Shown here piece by piece: positions 26,201-36,675 of a stretch of DNA of 64,000 nucleotides. Source of the stretch: Mytilisepta virgata (Eukaryota > Mollusca > Bivalvia > Mytilida > Mytilidae); NCBI GenBank assembly GCA_028015205.1, contig CM051515.1, positions 10,372,001-10,436,000 of the forward strand, written 5' to 3'. The stretch's first letter is position 1. Each line of letters starts with the position of its first letter. A program made the translations under genes and the position numbers. The notes beneath the pieces are model-generated. The model saw only the letters and a list, made by a program, of their open reading frames with translations. It had not been told where the DNA came from and ran no database searches.

Positions 26201-29200
26201 CCGAAAGTTGTCGTCATGAATATGAAATTAAGTATATTTAATATATAAAGCTGTAATTTAGCAAAAATATTAAGAGTAAAAAAATATTGATAGAAATTGA
26301 AATTATGAATTAAACAATTAATAATTTTATGTATAACAAATGTGTTTCAGTCTGAAGTTAAATTGTGTTTATCCTGTTTTTATATGGCATCATATCAATG
26401 TCTTAGTTTTGTGTTAGAAATTCCCATCACATTTTCTTTAGAATATTAGCAGGGAAAATAGTATAACTTTACAACAAACAACTCTTGTCTTCATGCTAAT
26501 TTAAAGTCTTGCTGGGATGTTGTTATATTATCGTCATGGCATAGAAAATATCAATTAACATCTATTACTTAACAATTTATTTGTATTGAAATTAACATCC
26601 TGTATCGTTAAAATTGTTTTTACTAGGGGGATTGTTGGTACAGCTAGTACCTAGCTTAGGGAATGTGCCTAAATTTGGAGTCATAAATACGAAGAATGAG
26701 TATAAGAAATATATAAAGCCGGAATTTCATGTATTATATATGAATATATTTCAATTTGAAGTTAAATATTATATTCGGGTTATACTATTTCAACTTCAAC
26801 GTTTGATATTCCTATAAATTTAAAATGAAGTTTTTTAACTTATTTTTGCTTTAAAGTCTCGTTTTATTTGCATATCTGTACTTTAAGGCAACATGAGACC
26901 TTTTTGTGCAACATATGAATTTTAAAACACATAACAAAAGGTTGTTCATGTAGTTTTCAAGTCCAACTTTCACAAAATCATGAAGTTTAATAGCTAACAT
27001 TGACCATTGGAGTTTTAAATTCCCAATTGATTCAAAAGACCAGATTCACCACAGCAGGACTTCATCAACGATAGTTCTGGTCAGAGAACGCTATTTTCAG
27101 GGAAGACAACTCTCACTGTCAAATCTTGTTGTGAATTGATGGGGATGTTATTCTTAGTTTCTGTGTGCACAGGCTATGGAATCATGGAAAGGTCATGCAA
27201 TTGAAAAATATCACGAAAAGGATGAGAATAGTTGTTGAAAATTTGTTTTGGATTAATATTGCCAATAATTGGAAATCTTTTTTTAGAGTTCTCAGTAAGG
27301 TGACATTAACATAGTAACATATGGCCAATCCACATTCATACTGATTGAAAAGCCCCGACAACGAAAAGTTGACATCACAAGGTCATGGAAAATTGTGAAC
27401 TAGTTAGGAAATTTTGGGAGGTGTGGGAACCGTGGAATGTGTCAAGCAAAATCAACATAACAAGATTAAATCAAGACACGTTGTCTTACAGTCAATCAAG
27501 ATTGGTGAAGACCAGTTTAGACCAGTTCAGTACACGTAATAGGAAAACTTGCATAATGTATTCTTAAATTTGATGAGCTGGTCTTATCCTTTCTTGTTTG
27601 GCTGCAAATCTGGAAAATTGATAAGAATTTGATTAGTATACATAAAATCTTATAAAAACTTACTTGCTACAGCACCTTTAATTCAAAACTCATCATTTTT
27701 AGCTGGGGTAATTAAATTAGTATGCATGAAAATCGATAGAAGACTCACCACCTGACAAAAAGTTCACCAATGCATTAAACTCCGGTACACTATTAAATTC
27801 TACAAGCATCCCGCCATCGTTTGAGCACGCTATCTGAAAGAAAACACAAAATCGCATGATCACGATAGAAAATTTGTTCCATGACATCAATAAAACAGTA
27901 ACATTGATCGTTCGAATATACTATTGGAAACGGGACCTTGATCCTTGTATCGTCCAGAGGTCGAAATTCGCAAACTCTTCAGATCGTTGATAAATCTCTT
28001 AATAAACATTTTAACATGTATAAATATATCAAATGTTCAGAAAGCAAGGATAGCTATCGGTTACAATAAAATTTATCACAAAATACCGAATAAATTCGAT
28101 GCACCGTATGGCAATTTCGTTGACTGACAACGCAGTGCTCCAGATCAAAATGTTGGAAATCCAGTTAAAGACATAATGATGAATTAATAAGCACAACCAT
28201 TAAAACCCAAAACAATTAAAACAAACAAGAATCTAAACTCAGCTAAGGGTTAAACTGCATCAAAAGGAAGAGCCTTGATTTTTCTGATAAATTTGTTTTC
28301 AAATTTTGAACGAAAAATTTAAATTTATTTAGGTTACAAATTACATTCAGTCAAGTATTTTCTTTAATACTGTGTGCAATGATTTTTGTGACTTTTATAT
28401 CAATTCAACATGTTCTAAGACTCGTATTTCAAGCTGCCGATCCCAAAACGTCATACGACCCTTATTTTGTGATATGAATTTTGTCACAGAGAGTAATTCC
28501 GATTTAATTGTGTAAAATTATTGAATCAATCGCAAAATATATCCAATAAGAATTAATATTAGCTTACCGCTGCTTCCCGCCAGCCATTAACAATTGGAGT
28601 TGAAGAAATTCGATAGCAAGATTCCAATGGCACTGACGATGGGATAGTTTGGAATCCCGGGCTACCAGGGCAAGTAAGTGCAGTACTGCATGCTATATGA
28701 CGAATTGATGAGTAAAAACAAATTAAATTTAGTATAAAATATATTATTGCCAAAATAATTATTAAAAACCCCAACCGAGCTTAAGACAAATCGGGCATTT
28801 ATACAGGGCCATTACAGAGAATGAGGGCCAATATCAAATATTGAAAATTCAAATGTTGTATTGTAGTATAAATGCAGTTCTAGCATGCTGAACTACAAGT
28901 TGACTTTTTTCTATTGTATTTCAAACCTTAACCATAATTATTATTTATAAAGCTCAAAAAAATTATTTTCTGATTTCATGATGGTCCCGATTTTTTATTA
29001 TAATCGGCCCTGTTATGGAATTTGTAAGCTATTTTTAGCTATAATTATACCTTGTTGTTTAATAATACCATATTATTACTTTAGTTGATATTCCATATTT
29101 TGAATTTAGAATTATTTTTTCTCAAATAACGTTTTCAGCTTCATCCAAGACTATGACTAGACAATACATTTACAATTTACAGTTGAATGGAGCACATACT

Positions 29201-32200
29201 ATCTAAACTATGTACCGTCCTTCAAATTTGTTCTGGGTAGCGGTCATATTGTTCGTAAACACAGAAGGATCAGGATAGATTGGTAGGGATTAGGGTACCC
29301 ATGAAACTGGATTAATCCCACAACTAATGACTCTGTTGTTTATATGTTTGTGTTTGGGGTTCTGTTATGTTATTATTTGTCTAAGAGTGTTTCAGTTTGA
29401 TGGCGTTAATTGGTTGGAACGCCGTTGTTGACCTTTGCTGTTATACGTTTCGATTTTCTTTTAATATATATGTCAAGAATACTCCGCAACTACCATATAT
29501 TTCTGAAACATTTTAATATAATTTTACTTTTAATTTTGTATTCATTTAGTTTTGCACCCATTCTATTCTAATGATTAAATATCTAATAGCTGAAAGAAAA
29601 CATTGACGCCACTACAAAAAAAAAAAACATTTTGGTTTGAAATCAAGTTTTCTATTTAAGCTTATGCAGGTATAAAAAAATAAACAAGGACGACATTTGT
29701 TCGCATCGGATGCCTTTCTAATGCACTCTCCGTCAATATTAAAAGACCATAACTAGCCATAATAACGCATGGGCAGGTAGGCGGCTGTGATTCGCACCAG
29801 ATGGTTTTACTCATTTTATTTGTTTCGAATGCTTTAAACCTAAATGGGGATATTATTTAATTTCATATCCTTCTTATAGAAATATATTTATAAGTATGAA
29901 TCATCGAGGGGCCTCGGTGGCCGAGTGGTCTAGGTAGTTCGTCATGACTACTACTGATCACTAGCCTGTCAACACTACGGTTGTGAGTTCGAATCTCACA
30001 TGTGACGGGGTGTGTTCGACTCCCACCTTAATTCACAAGGACTGCCAATTTTCCTACCGAAGGTCGGTGGTTCTCTCCGGGTTCTCCGGCTTCCTCCACC
30101 AATAAAAACTGGCCGCCGCGAAATAGCCAAATGTGCTGAAAACGGCGTTAAACTCCAACTAAACCAAACCAAAATGAATCATCGAGACTATCAAGATGAT
30201 CGGATTAACTGCTTCGGGAAATACGAGGATAAATATAAGACCAGGTCCCGAAATGTCATTGTCTATAGGAGTTGTATTATTGTAGCTTAATACAAGGCCA
30301 TTGTAGTTGTAGAGTGTAGAGAAGTCGAATATTTTTATGCTGTTGCATGTTGCATGTAGCCAAAGATTTTGATTTTAGATATTGTAGTAAATTGAGTTTT
30401 TAAAAATCCACATCTGACTGACGCCACTGATGGGATATGATGTTTCACAGAAATTTAAGGCCCCCTTTAATACAAGTAAATATGAATGTTAAAATCTTCG
30501 AAAGAGGTTTTGTAGAGCAATTAGCTGACTCCGCAATGTATCTTTGTTTAAACGGACTCTTATGTAGTTTAGGAATCCAATAAAGAGCAGGTAGGTCTAT
30601 TTCTTCACCCTTTGTAGAAAATGAAGAACAGTCTTGTGATTATCAAGGTTCCTGTTTACTGAGTGTGGTAGGTGTATAAGTTGGGTTACCGCAGTACTAT
30701 CTATTCCTAATTCGTCTCTAAGACACTCAAAATAATAGTTATTGCAGAAAAAAACGATGTTATTGGAGGCTTTGTCCGCTGGACAATTACATATTTGTCA
30801 AGTTTTCAACCTTTGGATCTTTAAAGATGGACCCAGCTTTAGTGCTCATAGACCCTTGGAAGTTTTTAATTTGGAGTTGTATCATTGACCCAATAACCTT
30901 CCACCACTCCGAAAGTGTTTCAGCATGTTTCTGTTCCTTTGAAGTCCATTTTCGGGCATAGTCCTGAACAGAGTCCATCAGTAAATTGAAATTATATTTC
31001 CAATTAATTGGCAGAAGTTCTCGGTATTTTTTACCTTTACCAAGTCAGGCTATCCTGGCTCTCTGTTGTGTTGATTTTTGTGTTTTGGACTCCTTTATGT
31101 TACTTTTTTGTATGGCTTTTGTCAGTTGAGTTGCTTTGACTGATTGATATGTTATTGTTGACCTTTTCTGTTATTCATTTAGGTTTATATAGGTCACAGC
31201 TTAAATTCTCAAATTTCAAAAGTCGACCTCTGTGGGCCCTAATTTTTTAAAATAAAATTCTAAAACCTTATTGCACATGTACATACAATACGTGATAATA
31301 CTGTATAGAAATTAAATGCATAAAATTAAAAATGAAAGTGGAGTTTAGGTCATAAGCTTAAATTATCAATTTTCGAAATTCGACCTCAGTTAGACCCAAT
31401 TTTTGAAAAAAAATTTCTAAAACCTTATTGCGCATCTACATACATTATGTGACAATACTGTATAGAAATAAAATGCACGAAGTTAAAAATGAACGAAGAT
31501 TTAGGTCACAAGAAAGTGTGACGCACAGACGGAAGGGGGCGATAAAAATATCTCGAACTTCTTCGAGTTCATTCACGACATGCATTAATATCAGTTCTCT
31601 GTAAGCAATAGCTGTATGGTTGCATGGTCTAAGAATTTCTCAAAAGGGACAAATGAACTATCTAAGATACTGCTAAAATAAAATAAAAACTTGATGTTAG
31701 AGGTAATTTTCAATCAGTTGCCACAGTAACCAAAGTCAATTTTAATCCTAAATTTGCATTTCTCGAAAATTTTGCAATGAGAAAATATGCTTTTATTCAA
31801 TTTATTTGCGGTCAACCTATTAACTACGTTGGCATTCTTTTAACTTTTGTGTCTTTAGTATTCTTATACAAAACTTTACGACAAACAGGGTGAATTGACT
31901 TTCCAATCTTCAACTTCCCATTTTTGAGCGGCAACATTCCAGAAGCTCTGGCGTATGGAGTGTATGTTTCACTACTCATACGTTATTCCAGAGCTTGTGA
32001 CATATACATTGACTTCATGGACAGAGCCTGGCTTCTGACAGAAAAGTTACTGAGACAGGGGTGTGTTGTTCCTAAGCTTAAGTCATCCTTATTAAGGTTT
32101 TATTGACGTCATCATGACTTGGTTGAAAAAAATTAAAATGAACCTGTTCCATTGATGTTGTCCCTTCCGCATATAGGAATTGACATGGACAGCATGACGG

Positions 32201-33462
32201 GTGTCATACGAGAAGCTGAGACTGCTTACTCTTCCGGAGCACCTGAGTCTACCCGGGTTTTTTAGTGGGATCCATGTTATTCATATGTTTTGAACGTTGT
32301 GTTTGTATTGTGTTGGTCTTGTCTTTTTTTGTTCTCTGGAGTGTGTCAGTTGTTTTCGATTTTCCCATTCTTCGAATATCCCTTTGGTATTTCTTGACTT
32401 TACTAATATTAATGTTAGTATTAATTTTACTTCCTCCTTAAATTATAAGACAATTTAAATTCAACTGTAAATAACACGAATTGCAGCTGTAATATTAAAA
32501 TCTTAGCATGTGGCAGGTATATAGTGAAAATAACATTCATCAAATATATTGTTTATCTTAAATATATCGATAAATACTGAAAATATATCCTATGCATATA
32601 AGTTTTAAAGATAAACATATTCAGAACTTTCAGGATGTGGTATTATACCATATTAGGAAATTGTATTTAATTATATAACTGCACAATATGCTCTCTTTTG
32701 GTGCAACTTCAGAGTCGGTGGAAAAAAACGAATAAGACAGACAAATAGTAAAACGAACGTCTGATATTTTAATTAAATAAACATTTCCCACACCAAACAT
32801 CGATGTTATATGTATTTCAGAAAGGAACAGAGGTGTATGTGACATTGACTGAATATGTCTCTCATTGTGAAATAAATTGTTTTGTGTATCATTTAAAAAG
32901 AAAAAGAAAAAAAATATAAAAAAATAGATGGACAATTTCATAACAACTCATTAATTAAACTAGTTTTAATATTCCTTAATACATTTGTGAACCACTACTA
33001 CCGATAGTCGTTCAAAGTTATCTCCCTTGAACTGCAAGAGAAACTCGCATTGCGTCAATTTGACAAACACTTTTCTACACACGTATGTGTGTGCACTTGA
33101 ATTACCTTGCTGTTTGTGTTCAAGAGAGTAGTTTACCTGATCTTATGCTCAATATACAACGACAAATTTTCACTTGAAGTTTATATAACACAAAGGTACA
33201 TTAAGTACACATGCCTTGGGGCTTTGGTTAACAACCTGCAACACCTACGCCCATTAGTAATACCCTCTTTAGAATTGTGTAAAAATTAAAAATTATTATA
33301 ATTCTAAAAAGCTCGGAAAAAATGTCGATTATACATACTTGCTGTCGGACAGGTTGGACAAAACATTTCAGTCATTCGAGTCATCACCATTGGCATCATT
33401 GGTAATAACGTGAGGATCACAACTGCAAAGAATACCATGTTTTGAAGATTAGAATAACGCAT
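19404..33462 (-). CDS. Five-exon secreted C-type lectin-domain protein gene
   Basis: Joining 33462-33339, 28692-28568, 27833-27749, 22117-21989 and 19561-19452 gives one uninterrupted frame. Phases at the four junctions are 1, 0, 1, 1 and every intron is AG/GT. The product is 191 residues, or 206 if the last exon reads through to TGA at 19404-19406. Residues 1-34 look like a signal peptide. Residues 49-188 form a CTLD: CPGSPGF...ESCY (C49, C67), W79, AC86 then DGG, an E-F..L helix, C162 (DCIVL), C179 (NNCAFM) and C187 (ALCEQ). The 16-residue C162-C179 gap and terminal LCE are typical. WIGL is replaced by HYTG, and no EPN or QPD motif is present (FNVP instead), so calcium-dependent sugar binding is doubtful. 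CTLDs are known as recognition proteins, many immune in bivalves; the ligand here is unknown. A further 3' exon is possible because GTAAGT follows codon 191. No transcript evidence was available. Confidence 0.85.
19452..19561 (-). CDS. CTLD gene exon 5: C-terminal CTLD
   Basis: 110 nt after ATATACACAG. It encodes residues 155-191: RPDCIVLSTEP, then RRNNCAFMRAALCEQKL. C162, C179 and C187 in this spacing, ending A-L-C-E, are diagnostic of the CTLD C-terminus. A GTAAGT donor follows directly; if unused, translation ends 15 codons later at 19404-19406. Confidence 0.8.
20153..20199. repeat. (TA)n microsatellite
   Basis: About 23 TA repeats, in or beside CTLD intron 4. Confidence 0.97.
20395..21420 (-). 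pseudogene. Penelope-like reverse transcriptase fragment
   Basis: Minus-strand frames, broken by frameshifts, contain IGIPKGINCAP, ADLFLYSYGADFIQ, the RT catalytic YIDDVLSLNND, LYDKRDDFIFPIVNFPF and VYGVCVSQLIRYSRS in order. It aligns with the better 55.6-56.6 kb copy. The 3' flank (AGGACAAATATACCT... minus) is shared with 55.5 and 60.6 kb. It sits in CTLD intron 4. PLE affinity is inferred from the IPKLHK motif of a related copy. Confidence 0.8.
21989..22117 (-). CDS. CTLD gene exon 4: divergent WIGL/long-loop region
   Basis: 129 nt after a strong polypyrimidine acceptor (TTTTTTTTCAG). It encodes residues 112-154, with HYTGHRDFEIDG, then TSGLEL and FNVPIGVDMP. Spacing of G-x-D-x3-DG, SG-x-x-L and the P motif follows CTLDs, but the usual tryptophans and the EPN/QPD triplet are absent. 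The donor chosen is GTATGT at 21988; without splicing the frame runs on to TAA at about 21948. The choice is supported because the leftover T joins exon 5 in frame. Confidence 0.75.
22405..22765 (-). mobile_element. Intact tRNA-derived SINE (type 2), 12-bp TSD
   Basis: Flanked by exact GCATCCGATTCA (22393-22404 and 22766-22777). On the minus strand it begins GGACCGCCTCGGTGGTCTCG, carries a perfect pol III B box GGTTCGATCCC, and ends CCACTGGACGTTAAACAAT followed by a short A/T-rich tail. About 361 bp, inside CTLD intron 3. The tail matches the LINE 3' ends at 45.5 and 55.3 kb. Confidence 0.92.
22915..26880. repeat. Nested giant inverted repeat in CTLD intron 3
   Basis: Left units (22930-23220, 23220-23440, 23460-23960) share AATATATCAAGAGT..TATTTATGA, CACATGTACAT..CCCCC and TTCACTTTTCGGGG-type text. 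Inverted counterparts lie at 24962-25148, 26090-26365 and 26500-26880. An inner hairpin has arms 24465-24692 and 24720-24955, about 80 per cent alike, with a 30-nt loop. A separate TIR element (25148-26092) interrupts the right arm. No coding capacity; it resembles a fold-back element cluster. Confidence 0.85.
25148..26092. mobile_element. Non-autonomous TIR transposon inserted in the palindrome
   Basis: About 200-bp terminal inverted repeats: left AGTCTAGTCAATC...ACCCCAAATATACACAGAAA...GGGAGATAACTC, right its imperfect reverse complement ending TTTGACTGGAC. The interior (about 540 bp) has no ORF. The paralogous empty site (reverse complement of 23217-23245) reads ATTGTAATTGTAGCGTTAGC; here ATTGTAAT and AATCGTAGCG flank the element, implying a short TAAT-like duplication. 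Confidence 0.85.
27010..27600. other. CTLD intron 3, nothing recognised
   Basis: Contains a 60-codon plus-strand frame at 27385 (MENCELVRKFW) without splice context or domain, and AGAGTTGTCTTCCCTGAAAA on the minus strand, which looks like dispersed-repeat text. Confidence 0.4.
27749..27833 (-). CDS. CTLD gene exon 3: first helices of CTLD
   Basis: 85 nt between TTTCTTTCAG and GTGAGT. It encodes residues 84-111 with ACSNDGGMLVEF and PEFNALVNFL. C86, DGG, an acidic residue and the E-F..L pattern are the classical helix 1/2 region. It leaves one base (G), completed by exon 4. Confidence 0.85.
28055..28310 (-). mobile_element. Hammerhead repeat, subfamily B, core deleted
   Basis: Minus strand carries AAGGCTCTTCCTTTTGATGC, AACCCTTAGCTGAG, a GAGCACTG stem I strand, then CGTTGTCAGTCAACGAAA and ACGGTGC. 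The TGATGA part of the catalytic core is missing, so it cannot cleave. Left and right parts match the 34.2-34.46 kb copy. Confidence 0.75.
28568..28692 (-). CDS. CTLD gene exon 2: N-terminal CTLD hairpin
   Basis: 125 nt between ...CATATAG and GTAAGC. It encodes residues 42-83, including CPGSPGF and LESCYRIS followed by W79-REAA. The paired cysteines (C49, C67) and the W..A helix are the standard N-terminal part of a long-form CTLD. It ends in phase 0, matching exon 3. Confidence 0.85.
29260..29475 (+). repeat. Dispersed repeat 3' end
   Basis: TTCTGTTATGTTATTATTTG and GTTGTTGACCTTTGCTGTTAT resemble 31.06-31.20 kb. Non-coding fragment in CTLD intron 1. Confidence 0.5.
29909..30173 (+). mobile_element. 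Intact tRNA-derived SINE (type 1), 13-bp TSD
   Basis: Exact ATGAATCATCGAG duplications (29896-29908 and 30174-30186). The tRNA-like head has A box TGGCCGAGTGGTC (29918-29930) and B box GAGTTCGAATC (about 29986-29996), closest to class II tRNA-Ser/Leu style. The body CCGAAGGTCGGTGGTTCTCT...GGCGTTAAACTCCAAC ends in an AAACC tail. It resembles MetaSINE-type bivalve SINEs. Located in CTLD intron 1. Confidence 0.92.
30290..31000 (-). pseudogene. Penelope-like RT fragment, N-terminal half
   Basis: Minus-strand pieces: MDSVQDYARKWTSKEQKHAE, WKVIGSMIQLQIKNFQGS, IFKDPKVENL, PADKASNNIVFF, then frameshifted LPALYWIPKLHKSPFKQRY and a remnant of SIKTFDFSTLY near 30310. The YWIPKLHK signature just ahead of RT motif 1/2 is what suggests Penelope-like affinity. 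Multiple frameshifts and an internal deletion. Confidence 0.75.
31185..31510. repeat. Two tandem units of about 155 bp
   Basis: TAGGTCACAGCTTAAATTCTC and TAGGTCATAAGCTTAAATTATC start the units. CTAAAACCTTATTGCNCAT and GACAATACTGTATAGAAA recur in each. Ends in CGCACAGACGGAAGGGGG. Confidence 0.75.
31885..32410 (+). pseudogene. Penelope-like RT fragment, C-terminal end
   Basis: Plus strand: KLYDK, SGNIPEALAYGVYVSLLIRY, LLTEKLLRQGCVVPKLKSSL, stop, then RHHDLVE and MLSLPHIGIDMDSMTGV. Followed by the family's 3' segment (GCTTACTCTTCCGGAGCACC...ATATCCCTTTGGTATTTCTT). In CTLD intron 1. Confidence 0.75.
33339..33462 (-). CDS. CTLD gene exon 1: signal peptide
   Basis: ATG at 33462 (context AAAAATGC) opens 41 codons plus one base and ends at a GTATGT donor. 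Residues 9-27 are strongly hydrophobic (MVFFAVVILTLLPMMP), as in a signal peptide. Three cysteines follow across the exon 1/2 junction (FCPTCPTATC), which are extra to the CTLD. The methionine-rich stretch gives alternative starts (codons 1 and 9); the first is chosen because it is the longest frame and has an A-rich Kozak context. A retroelement 3'-end fragment begins about 14 bp upstream, so promoter or 5'UTR sequence is at least partly element-derived. Confidence 0.75.
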
Positions 33463-33475
33463 TTTTATTAATAAC

Positions 33476-33675
33476 GCAGAGACTGCTTACTCTTACGGAG
33501 CACCCGAGTCTACCCCCGGTTTTTTGGTGGGGTCCATGTTGTTCATACGATTTTAGTTTTTAATTGTAGTGCATGTATTGTTTTGGTCTTGTCTTCGTTG
33601 TTCTCCGGAGTTTGTCAGTTGTAACGATTTTTCTCTCCTTCGAATATCCCTTTGGTATTTCTTGACTTTACTTTT
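33476..33675 (+). mobile_element. 5'-truncated 3' end of the RT element
   Basis: GAGACTGCTTACTCTTACGG through TCCCTTTGGTATTTCTTGAC matches 32.2-32.4, 36.68-36.86 and 50.18-50.39 kb. It starts 14 bp upstream of the CTLD start codon, in opposite orientation. Confidence 0.85.
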
Positions 33676-34214
33676 ATTCTTATGGTATATCTAATTAATA
33701 TATAAACGTTTCAACAAGATATCATTATTTTGCTATTATGATAATCTTTGAACTGCTAGTCCACATAATTTGACATATTCAAAGCAGAAATTTTGACATT
33801 TTAAAATCTTTGTGCAAGCAATGATTATATTGTCTTTATTGATTTTACGCTATTATTTAATTGGTCCGGTTCCAAAACCTGGTATGTAGAATACTGGCAA
33901 ATTATTTGTTCGCCTATTATATATCAAAATATCGTGCATCTCCTCCAGTTTATAACACATTTAAATGAACATATGATATTTTTCCGATTTTAATTCTTTT
34001 TTTAATTTCTTACCTCGTCCAAGAAATTGTTGGCCGGAAAAGTGTTTTGAATGTAAGCAAGTTAATTTTTTAAAGTGAAATTTGTAATAGATAATTGTAG
34101 AGTGACAAGGTAAGCTAGGAACAGTTTCATAACAAATTGTTGGAAAGAATTCTCTTAAATAAAAAAGAAGTAATATGTTTCTGAATTTACGAATTAAAAA
34201 AAATGAATTTGACA

Positions 34215-34465
34215 AAATTTACCAGAAATTTCTAAGGCTCTTCCTTTTGATGCAGAGGTAACCCTTAGCTGAGTTTGGATACCTGTTTATTTTAATTGTT
34301 TTGGTTTTTGATGGTTGTGCTTATTAATTCATCATTATATCCTTAACCGTATTTCCAACATTTTAGTCTCGAGCAATGCTGATGAGTTGTCAGTCAACAA
34401 AATGGTTGCATACAGTGCATCAAATGTATTTCGGTATTTTGTGATATATTTTATTAAAACATCCA
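34215..34465 (+). mobile_element. Hammerhead repeat, subfamily B
   Basis: Carries AAGGCTCTTCCTTTTGATGC, AACCCTTAGCTGAGTTTGGA, TTTTTGATGGTTGTGCTTAT, CCAACATTTTAGTCTCGAGC, the core, and TTTCGGTATTTTGTGAT. Same order as 28.06-28.31 kb on the other strand. Confidence 0.8.
34373..34420 (+). ncRNA. Hammerhead motif, subfamily B, core mutated
   Basis: GCAATG, CTGATGA (34379-34385), stem II GTTG/CAAC with loop TCAGT, then AAAA where GAAA is required, TGGTTGCATA, CAGTGC. The G to A change in GAAA and one stem I mismatch predict loss of activity. Confidence 0.65.
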
Positions 34466-34799
34466 GTGTTACATCTGTGAATAAGAACACGTAATATGGT
34501 CAATTTAAGGGAGTTTAGGTTGACAAACGTCTGATAATGTTATGGTATACGTCATTTTGGAATTACCATCATACCGACATAATATAATTTGGAATCAAGC
34601 ATGATGATGTAGCACTCTGAGTTTCTACGGCCAGCTAAACACGCTAAAGTATTCTTTCAATGAATGTATGACAAATGATACTCAGTCCCTATAGTAATTA
34701 AATCATTTAAATGATCATATCTACTGATAGAGCCATATCCAGTTTCTTTAATGTAGTCGAAATGCTGATTGGTTTATAGAATCCACTTCGTCCACGTCC

Positions 34800-35700
34800 A
34801 TTTGACGTCCGAGGAGCGATCTGCAAACCGCGGAGCAAGATATCGGTAAAAATAAGGCACGAGCAACAATTTCTTATTTTGTCAAATATACTGTATCCTG
34901 TCATTCAAACTACTACAATTAAATTTTTAGTAACAATTTACTAGTAAAAATTTAATTTAAATGTCAACATAAATGTGGATTTATTGTCAGTTCATCGTCC
35001 TCTTCTAACATCAGCGTGTATTATCCCTTCATACTTCGTTTTAGTTTTGTTTTATCTAAATATTATTCTATATCCCCTAAGTGTATTAATTTCCCCATAT
35101 TCTATCTAAAATTTACCATCCAAACATTTTTCTTCGATGAGATATATCAATTACATAGAACAACATAAGCGGAAAATGGACATCTGAATTAAAACTCATT
35201 CGGAAGAGAAATTATTACTGAAAATGATATTGTAGTCGTTTGAAAGGGATGAATGAATTATTGTTTAACGTCCAGTGGCAACCAGGTGCATATCAAGGCG
35301 AGAACATGTTGATATGATAATGAATATGATCCCTGGTTTGTACTAGACCGACACGCTAAGTCGGATTTTTAATGTGCTAGCTCACGAGGTAACTGTCCAC
35401 AGGAAGACATGTCACTTCACTCGGACACAAAGACTCCGAGCCGACCAGTCTTTGCTCTTACTCCTAGATGCCGCGTACTTGGCGGAGAAGCAGCAAATAC
35501 CAATTTTAATGTCTTTGGTTTGACCCGGCCGGGGATCGAACCCGCGACCTTCCGCACTCGGGGCGAGCACGCTACCACGAGCCCACCGAGGCGGTCCGTT
35601 TGAAAGGGTACAGTATATTTGACAAAAATTGCACCCCGTACTTTTTTTGTTCAGATATCTTGCTCCGCGGTCTGCAGATCGCTCCGCGGACATTATACCT
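34800..35700. repeat. Inverted duplication flanking a SINE
   Basis: The minus strand of 34800-34895 and the plus strand of 35610-35695 share ACAGTATATTTGACAAAA and ATATCTTGCTCCGCGG then TGCAGATCGCTCC. The arms are about 90 bp with a 700-bp spacer that includes the 35.25 kb SINE. Confidence 0.75.
35249..35597 (-). mobile_element. Intact tRNA-derived SINE (type 2), 11-bp TSD
   Basis: Exact GTTTGAAAGGG flanks (35238-35248, 35598-35608). Same head, B box GGTTCGATCCC and GGACGTTAAACAATAATTCAT tail as the 22.4 kb copy, only a few substitutions apart, so both look young. Confidence 0.92.
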
Positions 35701-36675
35701 GGATGCAGGGTGTGGAAATGCACTCATCTGTTTTAAATATATTTTGTATTACAAAAGTGACATGGAATATGTCGACTGAATTAATACGTAAATCGTATAT
35801 AAATTGTAAATCCATGGATTTGTATCACAGAATTTATAATTATCATTTAACAGTATATGTTGAATTAATCAACCTTCATTCCCTTGTGTCTTGTTAGGGC
35901 AAGCATGTTCAAACATTTATAAAATTTTCAATGAAACCGTAATTTACACAATCTTGAATAAGAGCATGAATCATTACTTGGAATTGGTGGATGTTCAGTT
36001 TTCCGTGGTTTTAATAACGATTATAATACAATAACAAACTAATATTCTGTATGCAAGTAATTCAGAACTAAAAAATAATCATTTCAATGAAATATTCAAT
36101 ATCCCTGTATTCTAACATTTGTGGAAAGCATGCAATGACACATCTTATATCTATCATTCAATACAAATAACTGTAACCAATTTAATTTATTTTCGTTGAT
36201 ATTTTGTCATACAATCAGGCATTTGTAATGTATTAGCTCTGTTTCGTTCAACTATTATTAAGTCAACAAGTTGTATGCCCTAATGAAAAACGGTCCAAAA
36301 TGTCGTATGTCCTCTGTACACGAATTATGTTGAGGTGGAGGTTCATGGTAAGATAGACTTTAAAATACATTTAAATGGACTAAAAGTAACACGGTTACTA
36401 CTTAATTTAAACATATTTTATTAAGTCACAAATATGTTAACATGATATACAATGAACATTAAGACATAACATACATTAAGTAAAAGGATTGGGAAGCAAT
36501 TTACAGACTTATATTAATCCCTATCCCCGCTAACTACTTGATTGGACTTTCATAGATTCTTCAAATTAGTTTCTTGCTCCCCTTGAAAATTAAGGTAAAA
36601 CTTAGGACATTTTGGAAACTGCACCGACGATATGTAGGAACAACCTTTACACATAAATACTTTATTAATAAAAGC

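Noticed and set aside
27385..27567. 60-codon plus-strand ORF in CTLD intron 3
   Set aside because: No codon or GC signal, no domain, no splice context.
29909..30000. tRNA-Ser/Leu-like sequence
   Set aside because: It is the head of a SINE with target duplications; no complete acceptor stem or discriminator end, so not a tRNA gene.
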